Assembly (NCBI RefSeq): GCF_001592285.1
Contig: NZ_BCWQ01000015.1
Span: forward strand, 62,001-126,000
Source: Hydrogenophaga pseudoflava NBRC 102511
GTDB lineage: Bacteria; Pseudomonadota; Gammaproteobacteria; Burkholderiales; Burkholderiaceae_C
Direction: 5' to 3'
DNA: 64,000 nt
The notes beneath the pieces were generated by a model that was not told the origin of the DNA, did no database searches, and saw nothing but the letters and a program-made list of their open reading frames with translations. The position numbers and the translations under genes were made by a program. This document shows, one piece after another, positions 1-9,832 of this stretch; the first letter of the stretch is position 1, and every line of letters begins with the position of its first letter.

Positions 1-435
1 CGATCCGTAACCGCCCGCGCCGCGTTCGCTGGCCTGGGCGAAATCACTCACCACATTGAAGCGGGCCTGCACCACGGGCACGATGACCATCTGCGCAATG
101 CGCTCCATGGGTTCGATGGTGAAGGCCACATCGCTGCGATTCCAGGCGCTCACCATCAGCTGGCCCTGGTAGTCGCTGTCGATCAGACCGACCAGGTTGC
201 CCAGCACGATGCCGTGCTTGTGGCCCAGCCCCGACCGGGGCAGGATCATGGCGGCGTAGCCCGGGTCGGCGAGGTGGATCGCCAGCCCGGTCGGCACCAG
301 TTGCCAGGCGTTGGGCGCCAGGGTCAGCGGCGCGTCCAGGCAGGCACGCAGATCCAGGCCCGCGCTGCCGGCCGTCGCGTAGGAGGGAAGCTGGCCCGCC
401 ATGCGCGGATCCAGCACCTTGACATCAATCTGCAT
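1..435 (-). CDS. dut: dUTP diphosphatase (3' end cut by window edge)
   Basis: Hydrolyses dUTP to dUMP and PPi, keeping uracil out of DNA and feeding thymidylate synthesis; a cytosolic homotrimer in this family. The reading frame starts at the ATG complementary to 433-435 and is open to base 1, giving 145 residues; family members are about 148-150, so only the last few residues are missing. Visible signatures are the motif-1 region AGSAGLDL, the motif-3 region [10 protein letters not shown] and the start of the glycine-rich motif 5 (RGAGGYGS) that closes over the neighbouring active site. It lies 24 bases downstream of the TRAP permease gene and may be read on the same transcript, though I see no functional link. 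Confidence 0.93.
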   Translation of the reverse strand, partial: MQIDVKVLDPRMAGQLPSYATAGSAGLDLRACLDAPLTLAPNAWQLVPTGLAIHLADPGYAAMILPRSGLGHKHGIVLGNLVGLIDSDYQGQLMVSAWNRSDVAFTIEPMERIAQMVIVPVVQARFNVVSDFAQASERGAGGYGS

Positions 436-458
436 GTTTCGGGTTCCGCAGAAGGGGC

Positions 459-2288
459 TCACTGCCCCGTCTTCTCGCTCTTGAGTTCGTCTTCCAGCGC
501 CTTGGCAGGATCGACCTCCTCTTCATCAGCGGGTTCGGCCGCATCGCCTTCGGCGGGCTGCTCGGCCCCCTCCATGCCCTGGGTCGGGTCCTGCTCCTCT
601 TCCTGTTCGAGGCCCGGCATGTTGTTGAGCATGTCGGTCACAGTGGCGTCGTCCACCTTGGCGGCGGCCTCGATATTGCCGATCACCAGCTTCGGGTAGG
701 CAATGACGACGGACACCATGATCAGCTGCAGGATGATGAAGGCGATGGAGCCCTTGTAGATCTGCGCCGTGGTCACCGCAGGGATGCGCTGCTTGGTCAC
801 CTGGTCGGTGTAGTCGTTGCGGGCAGCCACCGAGCGCAGGTAGAACAGAGCGAAGCCGAAGGGTGGTGTGAGGAACGAGGTCTGCAGGTTCATCGCAAGG
901 ATGATGCCGAACCAGATCAGAGCCATCTCCGGCGGCGCGCCTTCAGGCAGCAGCTCCGGCAGCACCTTGGCCGCCACTGGCGCGAGCATCGGCACCACGA
1001 TGAAGGCGATCTCGAAGAAGTCGATGAACATGCCCAGCACGAAGACCAGCAGGTTCACAATGATCAGGAAGCCCAGCGCACCGCCCGGCAGCTTGTCGAA
1101 CAGGTGCTCGACCCAGATGTGACCGTCGGCTGCGTTGAAAGTAAAGCTGAACACGGTGGAGCCGATCAGGATCGACAGCACGAAGATGGCCAGCTTGGTC
1201 GTGTTCTCGCCGGCCTGCCTCATCAGGTCGAGGCTCAGGCGCTTGCGCGAGGCCGCCATGATCAGCGCGCCCAGGGCGCCCATGGCGCCGCCTTCGGTGG
1301 GCGTTGCAATGCCCAGGAAGATGGTGCCCAGCACCAGGAAGATCAGGACCAGCGGCGGGATCAGCACGAAGGTGACCTGCTCGGCCAGGCGGGACAGCAG
1401 GCCCATGCGGGTGATGCGGTTGACGATGGCCAGGGCCAGAGCCAGCAGCGAGGCCACGGTGATGGACATGATGACCACCTCGTCGCCTGCGGCCTCCATT
1501 TCGCGCCCGATCATCGGGTTGATGATGGCGTTGTGGTTCTGGGCCCAGATGTAGCCAGCCACGCCGCAGATCGCCAGCAGCACCAGCAATGAACGGTGGC
1601 CGCTCGCGCCGTTGGGTTCGCGGTAGATGCGCGCCTCCTGGGGCAGCGCCGGCACCCAGTCGGGCTTGAAGATGGCCACGGCCGCGATGAAGGCCAGATA
1701 CAGGCCCACCAGCATCAGGCCGGGCAGCAGGCCACCGGCGTACATGTCGCCCACCGAACGGCCGAGCTGGTCGGCCAGCACGATCAGCACCAGCGACGGC
1801 GGAATCGCCTGCGCCAGCGTGCCCGATGCGGTGATGGTGCCGGTGGCGATCGTCCGGTTGTAGCCGTAGCGCAGCATGATGGGCAGCGAGATCAGGCCCA
1901 TTGAGATCACGGCCGCAGCGACCACGCCGGTGGTGGCGGCCAGCAGCGCGCCCACCAGGATCACGGCCACGGCCAGGCCACCGCGCACGGGGCCGAACAC
2001 CTGGGCCACAGTCTCCAGCAGGTCCTCGGCCATCCGGCTTCGCTCCAGGATGATGCCCATGAAGGTGAAGAACGGAATGGCCAGCAGGGTGTCGTTCTGC
2101 ATGATGCCGAACACCCGCAGCGGCAGGGCCTGGAACAGGTTGGACGGAAACAGCCCGACCTCCATGCCGATGAAACCGAAAAAGAGGCCAGTGGCGGCCA
2201 GAGAAAACGCAACCGGGAAGCCCATGAGCAGGAACACCAGCAAGCCGGTGAACATGATGGGCACGAAATTGGATGCAATGAATTCCAT
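459..2288 (-). CDS. dctM: TRAP transporter large permease (DctM type)
   Basis: Large membrane subunit of a tripartite ATP-independent periplasmic transporter, which carries the Na+-coupled elevator movement of an organic acid. The protein is 609 residues, far longer than the usual 425-450, with many hydrophobic segments. The extra length comes from a cytoplasmic-looking loop near residues 215-270 and an acidic tail from about residue 555 to the end rich in Glu, Asp, Pro and Ala. Long DctM proteins of this sort are known in a subgroup annotated for mannitol/chloroaromatic or oxo-acid TRAP systems. It lies 17 bases behind dctQ. The substrate cannot be read from the permease; dctP upstream is the better guide. 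Confidence 0.93.
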   Translation of the reverse strand: MEFIASNFVPIMFTGLLVFLLMGFPVAFSLAATGLFFGFIGMEVGLFPSNLFQALPLRVFGIMQNDTLLAIPFFTFMGIILERSRMAEDLLETVAQVFGPVRGGLAVAVILVGALLAATTGVVAAAVISMGLISLPIMLRYGYNRTIATGTITASGTLAQAIPPSLVLIVLADQLGRSVGDMYAGGLLPGLMLVGLYLAFIAAVAIFKPDWVPALPQEARIYREPNGASGHRSLLVLLAICGVAGYIWAQNHNAIINPMIGREMEAAGDEVVIMSITVASLLALALAIVNRITRMGLLSRLAEQVTFVLIPPLVLIFLVLGTIFLGIATPTEGGAMGALGALIMAASRKRLSLDLMRQAGENTTKLAIFVLSILIGSTVFSFTFNAADGHIWVEHLFDKLPGGALGFLIIVNLLVFVLGMFIDFFEIAFIVVPMLAPVAAKVLPELLPEGAPPEMALIWFGIILAMNLQTSFLTPPFGFALFYLRSVAARNDYTDQVTKQRIPAVTTAQIYKGSIAFIILQLIMVSVVIAYPKLVIGNIEAAAKVDDATVTDMLNNMPGLEQEEEQDPTQGMEGAEQPAEGDAAEPADEEEVDPAKALEDELKSEKTGQ

Positions 2289-2305
2289 GATGGTTCTCTC
2301 GCCTC

Positions 2306-2905
2306 TTATTGCGCGGCCTTGAGGCGCTGCTGCTCTTCTTCCAGCAGTTGCTGGGCCAGGAGTTCTTCTTCGCTCGGACCTTCATGGGCCAGCACGTCCG
2401 GACCGTTGCCGGTCAGGAAGGCGATGCGCTTGATGAGCTCGCTCAGGCTCTGCAGCGCGAGCAGCGCAAAACCGGCGGGAATCAGCGCATACACCGGCCA
2501 GCGGATCAGGCCGCCCGCGTTGGACGACATTTCGCCGGATTCGTAGGCGTTCACGAACAGCGGCCAGCCCAGCGTGGCCATCATGTAGCACAGCGGAAAC
2601 ACGAAGACGATGATGCCGATCACGTCCACCCAGTTGCGGCCGCGCGCGCTGAACTTCGACGAGATGAAGTCGATGCGCACATGGGCATTGCGCAGGAAGG
2701 CGTAGCCGCTGCCCAGCATGAACACCGCCGCGAACAGGTACCACTGGATTTCCAGGAAGGCGTTGGAGCTGGTGTCGAAGAGCTTGCGCACGATGGCGTT
2801 GCCGGCACTGATCATGGTGGTCGCCAGGATGAACCACATGGCGAGCTTGCCGATGCGCTCGGTCAGCGCGTCGATCAGGCGGGAGAGCGTGAGGAGGAAT
2901 GACAT
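2306..2905 (-). CDS. dctQ: TRAP transporter small permease (DctQ type)
   Basis: Small four-helix membrane subunit that pairs with DctM. The 199-residue product has hydrophobic stretches near residues 20-40, 52-75, 95-115 and 130-155, as expected for DctQ, followed by a charged C-terminal region ending in a Glu/Gln-rich helix (about residues 170-199). The start is the ATG at 2903-2905, preceded by AAGGGGACC as ribosome binding site. It is separated from dctP upstream by a strong hairpin terminator, so its transcription probably depends on read-through from dctP. Confidence 0.9.
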   Translation of the reverse strand: MSFLLTLSRLIDALTERIGKLAMWFILATTMISAGNAIVRKLFDTSSNAFLEIQWYLFAAVFMLGSGYAFLRNAHVRIDFISSKFSARGRNWVDVIGIIVFVFPLCYMMATLGWPLFVNAYESGEMSSNAGGLIRWPVYALIPAGFALLALQSLSELIKRIAFLTGNGPDVLAHEGPSEEELLAQQLLEEEQQRLKAAQ

Positions 2906-2971
2906 GAAGGTCCCCTTGTGTTGAAGGGTGCAGGCGCGAGGGATTCAGAAAAATGTCAGGGTACCTTCCAC

Positions 2972-3006
2972 GCAAAAAAACCCCGTGGGGACGGGGTTCT
3001 TTTTGC
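2972..3006 (-). terminator. intra-operon terminator between dctP and dctQM
   Basis: Read on the minus strand, an uninterrupted hairpin (AACCCCGT / ACGGGGTT arms around CCCC) is followed by a run of seven T. It stands 16 bases after the dctP stop codon and upstream of dctQ, so it should cut most dctP transcripts and yield more binding protein than permease. The flanking A and T runs make it potentially bidirectional. Confidence 0.85.
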
Positions 3007-3021
3007 GGAAGGCCGTGAAGC

Positions 3022-4101
3022 TTACAGCTTCTGGCGCTGCATGAAGTTGTCGAAGTTGGCTTCGGTGAAGCGGAACCAGACGTTGGCGTCCTTGCGGAAG
3101 GCCGAGTAGTCGGTGTAGATCTTCTTCCAGGCTGGGTTGGTGTCGTTCAGCTCGGTGTAGAGGGCCATCGATTGCTTGAAGGCCTCGTCCATGACGGCCT
3201 TGGGGAACGGCAGCACCTTGGCGCCGTTGGCCACCAGGCGCTTGATCGCCTGCGGATTGCGGGCGTCGTAGCGGGCCTGCATCTCGGTGTGGGCGTAGGC
3301 CGTTGCAGCTTCAACAATGGCCTGGTATTCCTTCGACAGGGCGTTGAAGGCGGCCTTGTTGATGTAGAAGTCGAGTTGGGCACCGCCTTCCCACCATCCA
3401 GGGTAGTAGTAGTTCTTGGCAACCTTGAAGAAGCCCAGCTTCTCATCGTCGTACGGACCGACCCATTCGGTCGCGTCGATGGTGCCCTTTTCCAGCGCCT
3501 GGTAGATCTCGCCGCCAGGAATGTTCTGCGGCACACCACCCATGCGGGTCAGCACCTTGCCGGCAAAACCGCCAATGCGCATCTTCAGGCCCTTGATGTC
3601 GGCCACGGTCTTGACTTCCTTTCGGTACCAGCCGCCCATCTGGGACCCGGTGTTGCCGCCAGGGAAGTTGATGATGTTGTACTTGTCGTAGAACTCGCGG
3701 AACAGCTTCATGCCGTTGCCGTCGAAGTACCAGGCGGTCAGCTGGCGGCTGTTCAGGCCGAAAGGAATGGCCGTACCCATGGCGAAGGTGTCGTCCTTGC
3801 CGAAGTAGTAGTAGGGGGCGGTGTGACCAGCTTCGACGGTGCCTTGCTGCACACCGTCCACGATGCCGAACGCGGGCATCAGTTCACCGGCGGGGTGCAC
3901 GGAGACGACGAACTTGCCGCCGGACATCGCATTGACTTTTTCCGCGAACACTTCGGCGGCACCGTAGATGGTGTCCAGCGCCTTGGGGAAGCTGGAGGCC
4001 AGGCGCCAGCGGATGGCGGCCTGTGCATGCACAGCGGGGGCTGCTCCTGCGGCCAGCACACCGGCGATGCCGGCGTGCTTGAGGATGGAACGACGATCCA
4101 T
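3022..4101 (-). CDS. dctP: TRAP transporter substrate-binding protein (DctP/TakP-like)
   Basis: Periplasmic solute receptor of the TRAP system encoded just downstream. The 359-residue protein begins with an RR-containing, Tat-like signal (MDRRSILKHAG, Ala-rich core to about residue 27). The mature part carries DctP-family sequence, including WVGPYDDEKLGFFKVA near residue 220 and the aromatic stretch YYYPGWWEGG that follows. As far as I recall, that pattern is typical of the subgroup containing Rhodobacter TakP and related lactate- or 2-oxo-acid-binding proteins; the ligand assignment is inference. The ATG at 4101 is the natural start because it directly precedes the signal peptide. An 11-C tract lies 81 bases upstream. 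Confidence 0.92.
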   Translation of the reverse strand: MDRRSILKHAGIAGVLAAGAAPAVHAQAAIRWRLASSFPKALDTIYGAAEVFAEKVNAMSGGKFVVSVHPAGELMPAFGIVDGVQQGTVEAGHTAPYYYFGKDDTFAMGTAIPFGLNSRQLTAWYFDGNGMKLFREFYDKYNIINFPGGNTGSQMGGWYRKEVKTVADIKGLKMRIGGFAGKVLTRMGGVPQNIPGGEIYQALEKGTIDATEWVGPYDDEKLGFFKVAKNYYYPGWWEGGAQLDFYINKAAFNALSKEYQAIVEAATAYAHTEMQARYDARNPQAIKRLVANGAKVLPFPKAVMDEAFKQSMALYTELNDTNPAWKKIYTDYSAFRKDANVWFRFTEANFDNFMQRQKL

Positions 4102-4181
4102 GTTGTATGACTCCGTGGTTGGTATTTCATGCCCGCCCGGAAGGGTCGGGGACTTCTGCAGTCCGGGCCATTGTAGGAACG

Positions 4182-4203
4182 CCCCCCCCCCCTTCCGTGG
4201 GGG
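4182..4203. repeat. poly(C)11 tract upstream of dctP
   Basis: Eleven consecutive C (4182-4192; G on the dctP sense strand) lie 81-91 bases upstream of the dctP start. The last five can pair with GGGGG at 4199-4203, followed by TTTT. The gap 4102-4326 between dctP and dxs otherwise holds nothing I recognise. Such homopolymers are prone to slippage and to sequencing error. Confidence 0.8.
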
Positions 4204-4326
4204 TTTTCCCTCGAAATCAGAGCAAGATCGTGAACGCTTTCAGGCTTTTGCAAGCTTGCTGCACTCAAACCGTGCAGGCTTTCGAAACGCCTCAAACAGG
4301 CCGTGAAATTTCTTCAACGCGGTCGT

Positions 4327-6222
4327 TCAGGCGGCCGCCTTGAGACCACCGGAGCCACCCAGCACGTCGGCAAAACGCTGCCTGATGGACGACTCGATGC
4401 CGCTGGCATCCAGCCCCACATTGGCCAGCAGCCTGGCGGGATCACCGTGCTCGATGAACTCGTCGGGCAACCCGAGCTGCAGCACGGGCATCGACAGACC
4501 CTCGGCCTGCAGGGCCTCCAGCACGGCACTGCCGGCGCCACCCATGACGCAGCCCTCTTCCACCGTGACGAGCGCCTGGTGGCTGTGCGCCATCTCGCGC
4601 AGCAGGTCCATGTCAAGCGGTTTGGCCCAGCGCATGTTGGCGACGCTGGCACCGAGCGCCTCGGCGGCCGCCAGCGCCGGATGCAGCAGGGTTCCAAAGG
4701 CCAGGATGGCCACGCCATGACCACGCCGCCGCACCTCGCCCTTGCCGAACGGCAGCCCATCCAGACTGGCCGGCACCGCCGCGCCCACACCGGCACCGCG
4801 CGGATAGCGCACCGCCACCGGGTGGTCCTGGTGGTGGGCCGTCGACAGCAACTGGCGCGTTTCCGCTTCGTCCGACGGACAGGCGATCGACATGTTGGGG
4901 ATGCAGCGCAGGTAGGCGATGTCGTAGGCACCGGCGTGGGTCGCGCCATCGGCACCCACCAGGCCCGCGCGGTCCAGTGCGAACACCATGGGCAGCTTCT
5001 GCAGCGCCACATCGTGGATCAGCTGGTCGTAGCCCCGCTGCAGGAAGGTGGAGTAGATCGCGACCACCGGCTTCATGCCTTCGCAAGCCAGCCCGGCGGC
5101 AAAGGTCACCGCATGCTGTTCGGCGATGCCGACGTCGAAATAACGGCCCGGGAACCTCTGGTGGAACTCCACCATGCCCGAGCCTTCGCGCATGGCGGGC
5201 GTGATGCCCACCAGCTTGGGGTCGGCGGCAGCCATGTCGCACAACCACTGTCCGAACACCTGCGTGAACGTGGGTTTGGGGGGCGTGGCCGGTTTGACCA
5301 GGCCCACGGCGGGATCGAACTTGCCGGGGCCGTGGTAGGCCACGGGGTCCGCCTCGGCCAGCTTGTAGCCCTGCCCCTTCTTCGTGACCACGTGGAGGAA
5401 CTGCGGCCCCGCACCGTTGTCCAGCAGGTGGCGCACGTTCTCCAGCGTGGGGATGAGCGAGTCGAGGTCGTGCCCGTCGATGGGGCCGACGTAGTTGAAG
5501 CCGAACTTCTCGAACAGCGTGGCCGGCACCACCATGCCTTTGGCGTGCTCTTCCAGCCGCTTGGCCAGTTCGAACAGCGGCGGCGCGCCCTTGAGCACAG
5601 TCTTGCCGACGTTCTTGGCGGCGGCGTAGAACTGGCCGCTCATGAGCTGGGCCAGGTAGCGGTTGAGCGCGCCCACCGGGGGCGAGATCGACATGTCGTT
5701 GTCGTTGAGGATCACCAGCAGGCGGCCGTGTTCGACACCGGCGTTGTTCAGCGCCTCGAAGGCCATGCCCGCGGTCATGGCGCCGTCACCGATGATGGCC
5801 ACCGCGTGGCGGCTCTCGCCTTTCATCTTGGCGGCCAGTGCCATGCCCAGCGCCGCCGAGATGCTGGTGGACGAGTGGGCGGTGCCAAAGGTGTCGTACT
5901 CGCTCTCGTCGCGGCGCGGAAAACCGCTGATGCCACCGAGCTGGCGCAGCGTGGACATGCGGTCGCGGCGGCCGGTCAGGATCTTGTGCGGGTAGGTCTG
6001 GTGGCCCACGTCCCAGACCAGCCGGTCTTCGGGCGTGTTGAAGACATAGTGCAGCGCCACCGTGAGCTCCACCGTGCCGAGGTTGGAGCTGAGGTGCCCG
6101 CCGGTTTTCGAGACGCTCTGCAGCACATGGTCGCGCAGTTCGTCGGCCAGGGGGCGCAGCTGCGTGCGGGACAGGCGCCGCAGGTCGGCCGGGGATTCGA
6201 TGGTGGACAGCAGGTTGCTCAT
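4327..6222 (-). CDS. dxs: 1-deoxy-D-xylulose-5-phosphate synthase
   Basis: Thiamine-diphosphate enzyme that condenses pyruvate with glyceraldehyde 3-phosphate, the first committed step of the MEP isoprenoid pathway. At 631 residues it has normal length. Visible are the N-terminal [12 protein letters not shown] region, the ThDP-binding [18 protein letters not shown] (about residues 150-170), the transketolase pyrimidine-domain stretch [15 protein letters not shown], and the C-terminal transketolase domain. It is the last gene of xseB-ispA-dxs, 36 bases after ispA, an arrangement common in proteobacteria that couples supply of DXP with farnesyl-PP synthesis. Confidence 0.98.
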   Translation of the reverse strand: MSNLLSTIESPADLRRLSRTQLRPLADELRDHVLQSVSKTGGHLSSNLGTVELTVALHYVFNTPEDRLVWDVGHQTYPHKILTGRRDRMSTLRQLGGISGFPRRDESEYDTFGTAHSSTSISAALGMALAAKMKGESRHAVAIIGDGAMTAGMAFEALNNAGVEHGRLLVILNDNDMSISPPVGALNRYLAQLMSGQFYAAAKNVGKTVLKGAPPLFELAKRLEEHAKGMVVPATLFEKFGFNYVGPIDGHDLDSLIPTLENVRHLLDNGAGPQFLHVVTKKGQGYKLAEADPVAYHGPGKFDPAVGLVKPATPPKPTFTQVFGQWLCDMAAADPKLVGITPAMREGSGMVEFHQRFPGRYFDVGIAEQHAVTFAAGLACEGMKPVVAIYSTFLQRGYDQLIHDVALQKLPMVFALDRAGLVGADGATHAGAYDIAYLRCIPNMSIACPSDEAETRQLLSTAHHQDHPVAVRYPRGAGVGAAVPASLDGLPFGKGEVRRRGHGVAILAFGTLLHPALAAAEALGASVANMRWAKPLDMDLLREMAHSHQALVTVEEGCVMGGAGSAVLEALQAEGLSMPVLQLGLPDEFIEHGDPARLLANVGLDASGIESSIRQRFADVLGGSGGLKAAA

Positions 6223-6258
6223 GGGGCAGGTATTTCGCTTGAGGGCGGCTTTCCGGGT

Positions 6259-7164
6259 TCAGGACGCGCGGCGGCCAACCCAGTCGGCCAGCGCATGCAG
6301 GGTGTCGGTGTGGGGCAAGGCACTGGCGGACAACGCCTGGTGCGCCTGGTCCAGCACCTCGTCGGCGTAGGCCTGGGCCGACTCCAGGCCCATGAGCGAC
6401 ACAAAGGTGGGCTTGTCGGCGGCGGCGTCCTTGCCCGCGGTCTTGCCCAGCGTCGCGGAGTCGGTGGTGACGTCCAGGATGTCGTCGACCACCTGGAAGG
6501 CCAGGCCGATGCAGGCGCCGTAGGTGGACAACTGCCGCAGCACGGCCGCGTCCAGGGCGGCGGTGGACGCGCCCATCATGACGCTGGCCTGCAGCAGCGC
6601 ACCGGTCTTGAGACGGTGCATGCCCTCCAGGGCCTTCTGGTCCAGCGCCACGCCGACGCTGGCGAGGTCGACGGCTTGCCCCCCGGCCATGCCGGATGCA
6701 CCGGCCGCCACGGCCAGCTGGCGGCACAGGCGGGCCGACAGCGCCGCAGGCACCGAACCGTCGTCGGGCACCAGCAACTCGAACGCCAGGGCCTGCAGGG
6801 CGTCGCCGGCCAGCAGCGCCTGCGCCTCGCCGTACTTCACATGCACTGTGGGCTTGCCCCGCCGCAACACATCGTTGTCCATGCAAGGCATGTCGTCGTG
6901 GACCAAGGAATACGCATGGATGAGCTCCACCGCACAGGCCGCCCGCATGGCCACTGCAGGGTCGCCCTGCACGGCCTCGCAAGCTGCCAGCGCCAGCAGC
7001 GGGCGCAGGCGCTTGCCGCCGTCCAGTACCGCATAGCGCATGACCAGCCCCAGACCCGCCGGCGCATCGGCCAGCACCCAGTTCGACAGGGCCTGCTCCA
7101 CGTGCTCCTGCTGGCGCACCCGCCAGGCCACGAACGCGGTGTTGTCCGACAGGCCCGCGCTCAT
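6259..7164 (-). CDS. ispA: farnesyl diphosphate synthase (polyprenyl synthetase)
   Basis: Adds isopentenyl-PP units to DMAPP and geranyl-PP to give farnesyl-PP for quinones and undecaprenyl-PP. The 301-residue protein carries the first Asp-rich motif ([11 protein letters not shown], about residues 93-103) and the second (FQVVDDILD, about residue 228), together with the GGKRLRP substrate motif. The ATG at 7164 overlaps the xseB stop by four bases (ATGA), indicating translational coupling. Chain length is inferred from the short, IspA-type region upstream of the first Asp motif. Confidence 0.96.
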   Translation of the reverse strand: MSAGLSDNTAFVAWRVRQQEHVEQALSNWVLADAPAGLGLVMRYAVLDGGKRLRPLLALAACEAVQGDPAVAMRAACAVELIHAYSLVHDDMPCMDNDVLRRGKPTVHVKYGEAQALLAGDALQALAFELLVPDDGSVPAALSARLCRQLAVAAGASGMAGGQAVDLASVGVALDQKALEGMHRLKTGALLQASVMMGASTAALDAAVLRQLSTYGACIGLAFQVVDDILDVTTDSATLGKTAGKDAAADKPTFVSLMGLESAQAYADEVLDQAHQALSASALPHTDTLHALADWVGRRAS

Positions 7165-7427
7165 TGGCCGTCCCAGGGTTTGGGCTCGCCGTTTTCGAGC
7201 ACCTTGATCTGCTGCTCCACCGCCTCCAGCCGGGTGCGGCAGTAGGCCAGCAGCTCGGCGCCGCGCTGGTAGCGACCCAGCAGCTGGTCCAGCGGCAACT
7301 GCCCCGCATCCAGCTGGGCGACCAGCTGCTCCAGCTCCTCCAGCGCGGCCTCGTAGCTGGCCGGGGTGGCAGACGCTTCGGCCGAGCGGCTTGATCGGGT
7401 GGACTTTGTGGGGGTCGGAGAGGTCAT
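7161..7427 (-). CDS. xseB: exodeoxyribonuclease VII small subunit
   Basis: Small subunit of exonuclease VII, which degrades single-stranded DNA with XseA. The conserved core ([19 protein letters not shown], then [11 protein letters not shown] and LLAYCRTRL) matches XseB and is largely coiled coil. I place the start at the ATG complementary to 7425-7427, giving 88 residues, close to the family's 75-85; a longer frame to 7517 would add a basic, unconserved extension. It leads the xseB-ispA-dxs operon. xseA is not in this window. Confidence 0.93.
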   Translation of the reverse strand: MTSPTPTKSTRSSRSAEASATPASYEAALEELEQLVAQLDAGQLPLDQLLGRYQRGAELLAYCRTRLEAVEQQIKVLENGEPKPWDGQ

Positions 7428-7545
7428 TCGCTGAAGTCGATTGCGGGTGGCAAACACCCGACGGACACCCTGCGGACGGCAGGGCCAGCGCGCGATTTTA
7501 TCCCCCGGTCCGCTCAATCTCCAGCCACCGCAGGGGCCTGGAAGG

Positions 7546-7572
7546 GGCGGGGTACAATCCCGCCTCTTTTTT
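7546..7572 (+). promoter_or_regulatory. hairpin with embedded TACAAT upstream of Rieske gene
   Basis: GGCGGG and CCCGCC arms flank a 7-nt loop containing TACAAT (7553-7558), and six T follow. It can be read as a -10 element (TACAAT is common in Burkholderiales) or as a terminator-like hairpin in the 270-base divergent gap between xseB and the Rieske gene. I see no convincing -35 element. Confidence 0.35.
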
Positions 7573-7697
7573 GTTCAACTGACGGGCCTCGCACGCCCGG
7601 AGGGACGCAGCACTTCACCCATCCCGCGCAGATCGTTCACTCGCTCGAGCGCTTCACCCTGCCCCTTCATAGGGGGAGTCTTTAGGTCAAGACCACC

Positions 7698-8849
7698 ATG
7701 TCTGATTTGAGTCTTCAATTGCAGCAGGCCGCAAGCCAATTGCCGGTTTCCAGCTACTTCGACGAGGCATTGTTCCGCAGGGAACTTGAAACGATCTTTC
7801 AGCACGGGCCCCGCTACGTGGGGCACGTGAACGCGGTTCCCGAGCTGGGCGACTACTTCGCCCTGCCACAGGAGGGTGAAGGACGCGCGCTGGTTCGCAC
7901 CGCCAACGGCGTCGAACTCGTCTCCAACATCTGCCGCCACCGACAGGCCGTGATGCTCAAGGGCCGCGGCAACCTGAACCAGAACGCCAAGGGTCACAGC
8001 GGTGGCCACATCGTCTGCCCCCTGCACCGCTGGACCTACAGCGGTGGCCAGTCGGCCAACAGCAAGCTGGGCAACCTGCTGGGCGCCCCGCATTTCTCGC
8101 ACGACCCCTGCGCCGATCTCAAGCGCTATTCGCTGCGCGAATGGAACGGCCTGCTGTTCGAAGACAACGGCCGCGACATCGCCGCCGATCTGGCGAACAT
8201 GGGTCCGGCGTCCACGCTGAGCTTCGAGGGCATGGTGCTGGGCCACGTCGAACTGCACACCTGCAACTACAACTGGAAGACCTTCATCGAGGTCTATCTG
8301 GAGGACTACCACGTCGTGCCCTTCCACCCCGGACTGGGCAACTTCGTCACCTGCGACGACCTGCAGTGGGAGTTCAAGCCCGAGTACTCGGTGCAGACCG
8401 TGGGCATCCAGAACCTGCTCAAGTCCGGCAGCGCCACGTACCAGAAGTGGCACGAGGTGCTGATGCAGTACCGCAACGGCGAGCTGCCCGCACAGGGCGC
8501 GGTGTGGCTGACCTACTACCCGCACATCATGGTGGAGTGGTACCCGCACGTGCTGACGGTCTCGACCCTGCACCCGCTGGGGGTCGACAAGACACTCAAC
8601 ATGGTGGAGTTCTACTACCCCGAGGAGATCGCCGCCTTCGAACCCGGTTTCATGGAGGCGCAGCGCGCCGCCTACATGGAGACCTGCATCGAGGACGACG
8701 AGATCGCCGAGCGCATGGACGCGGGCCGCAAGGCCCTGTACGAGCGCGGCGACAACGAGGTCGGTCCCTACCAGAGCCCGATGGAAGACGGCATGCAGCA
8801 CTTCCACGAGTGGTACCGCGGCCGCCTCGGCGACGCGCTGAAAGGCTGA
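7698..8849 (+). CDS. Rieske non-heme iron oxygenase, alpha-subunit-like
   Basis: Aromatic-ring-hydroxylating dioxygenase family protein of 383 residues. The Rieske [2Fe-2S] ligands are C79-x-H81 and C107-x2-H110; the 25-residue gap between the pairs is longer than the usual 16-18 and is Gly/Asn-rich. The catalytic domain shows NWKTFIE (192-198) and DYHVVPFH with His205 and His210, two likely ligands of the mononuclear iron. The acidic ligand is probably in the IEDDEIAERM region near the C-terminus. No beta subunit, ferredoxin or reductase gene is adjacent, so electron partners must be encoded elsewhere. Substrate unknown. A DMT-family exporter follows 6 bases later and is probably co-transcribed. 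Confidence 0.85.
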   Translation: MSDLSLQLQQAASQLPVSSYFDEALFRRELETIFQHGPRYVGHVNAVPELGDYFALPQEGEGRALVRTANGVELVSNICRHRQAVMLKGRGNLNQNAKGHSGGHIVCPLHRWTYSGGQSANSKLGNLLGAPHFSHDPCADLKRYSLREWNGLLFEDNGRDIAADLANMGPASTLSFEGMVLGHVELHTCNYNWKTFIEVYLEDYHVVPFHPGLGNFVTCDDLQWEFKPEYSVQTVGIQNLLKSGSATYQKWHEVLMQYRNGELPAQGAVWLTYYPHIMVEWYPHVLTVSTLHPLGVDKTLNMVEFYYPEEIAAFEPGFMEAQRAAYMETCIEDDEIAERMDAGRKALYERGDNEVGPYQSPMEDGMQHFHEWYRGRLGDALKG

Positions 8850-8855
8850 GACCCC

Positions 8856-9746
8856 ATGCAGGCCCTCTGGATGCTGCTGGCGTCCCTGTTTTTCGCCAGC
8901 ATGGGGGTCTGCATCAAGTTCGCATCCGCGCACTTCAACAGCTTCGAGATCGTCACCTACCGCGGTCTGGTGGGGGTGGTGTTTCTCTACGGGTTCACCC
9001 GGTTCAGCGGCGTCTCGCTGCGCACCACGGTGCCCATGATGCATGTCTGGCGCAGCGTGGTGGGCACCATCTCGCTGACCGCCTGGTTCTACGCCATTGC
9101 CATCCTCCCGCTGGCGACGGCGATGACGCTCAACTACATGAGCAGCGTCTGGATCGCCACCTTCCTGCTCGGCGGTGCCCTGCTGACCCAGGGCCGCAAT
9201 GCGCCGGTCCGGCAACAGGCTCCCCTGTTCCTGACCGTGCTGGCGGGCTTCGGCGGCGTGGCGATGATGCTGCGCCCCACCCTGGCTCCCGACCAGATGC
9301 TGGGCGCACTGGTTGGCCTGATGTCCGGCATCTTCGCGGCCTTTGCCTACCTGCAGGTGTCGGCGCTGAGCCGGGCGGGTGAGCCCGAGAGCCGCACGGT
9401 GTTCTATTTCTCCATCGGGGCTGTGGTCGCCGGCCTGATCGGCATGCTGTTCGTCGGTGCCACGCCATGGAGCTGGCCTTCCGCGCTCTGGCTGCTGCCC
9501 ATCGGGCTGCTGGCGCTGGGCGGCCAGCTGTGCATGACCCGTGCCTACGCCAGCGGTGCCACCATGGTCGTGGCCAACCTGCAGTATTCGGGCATCGTGT
9601 TCGCCGGCATCTTCGGACTGACCGTGTTCGGCGACCGGCTGCCCCTGATCGGCTGGGCCGGCATGGGCCTGATCATCGTCAGCGGCATTGCGGCGACCGT
9701 GCTGCGCACGCGAACCGTGCCCCACGCGCCGGCAGAAGAGCACTGA
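8856..9746 (+). CDS. DMT superfamily (EamA) transporter
   Basis: A 296-residue inner-membrane protein with about ten hydrophobic segments arranged as two EamA repeats (roughly residues 1-135 and 148-285). Family members export amino acids, nucleosides or other small metabolites; the substrate cannot be read here. It follows the Rieske oxygenase by 6 bases, suggesting one transcript, but nothing shows that it moves the oxygenase's product. The C-terminus ends in a short polar tail. Confidence 0.85.
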   Translation: MQALWMLLASLFFASMGVCIKFASAHFNSFEIVTYRGLVGVVFLYGFTRFSGVSLRTTVPMMHVWRSVVGTISLTAWFYAIAILPLATAMTLNYMSSVWIATFLLGGALLTQGRNAPVRQQAPLFLTVLAGFGGVAMMLRPTLAPDQMLGALVGLMSGIFAAFAYLQVSALSRAGEPESRTVFYFSIGAVVAGLIGMLFVGATPWSWPSALWLLPIGLLALGGQLCMTRAYASGATMVVANLQYSGIVFAGIFGLTVFGDRLPLIGWAGMGLIIVSGIAATVLRTRTVPHAPAEEH

Positions 9747-9832
9747 ATCCGTGCGCGCCTGCACGCGGCGGGTGGGTCTTTAGGACTTTGGTGTGATGGT
9801 CAGTGGTCCCTCTGTGCAGGAAAATCAGTCGC

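Noticed and set aside
4303..7245. Plus-strand open frame of 980 codons
   Set aside because: It lies antisense to dxs and ispA; its His/Gln/Arg/Gly-rich product is a typical shadow in GC-rich DNA.
7575..9764. Minus-strand open frame of 729 codons
   Set aside because: Antisense to the Rieske and DMT genes; composition is that of a shadow frame.
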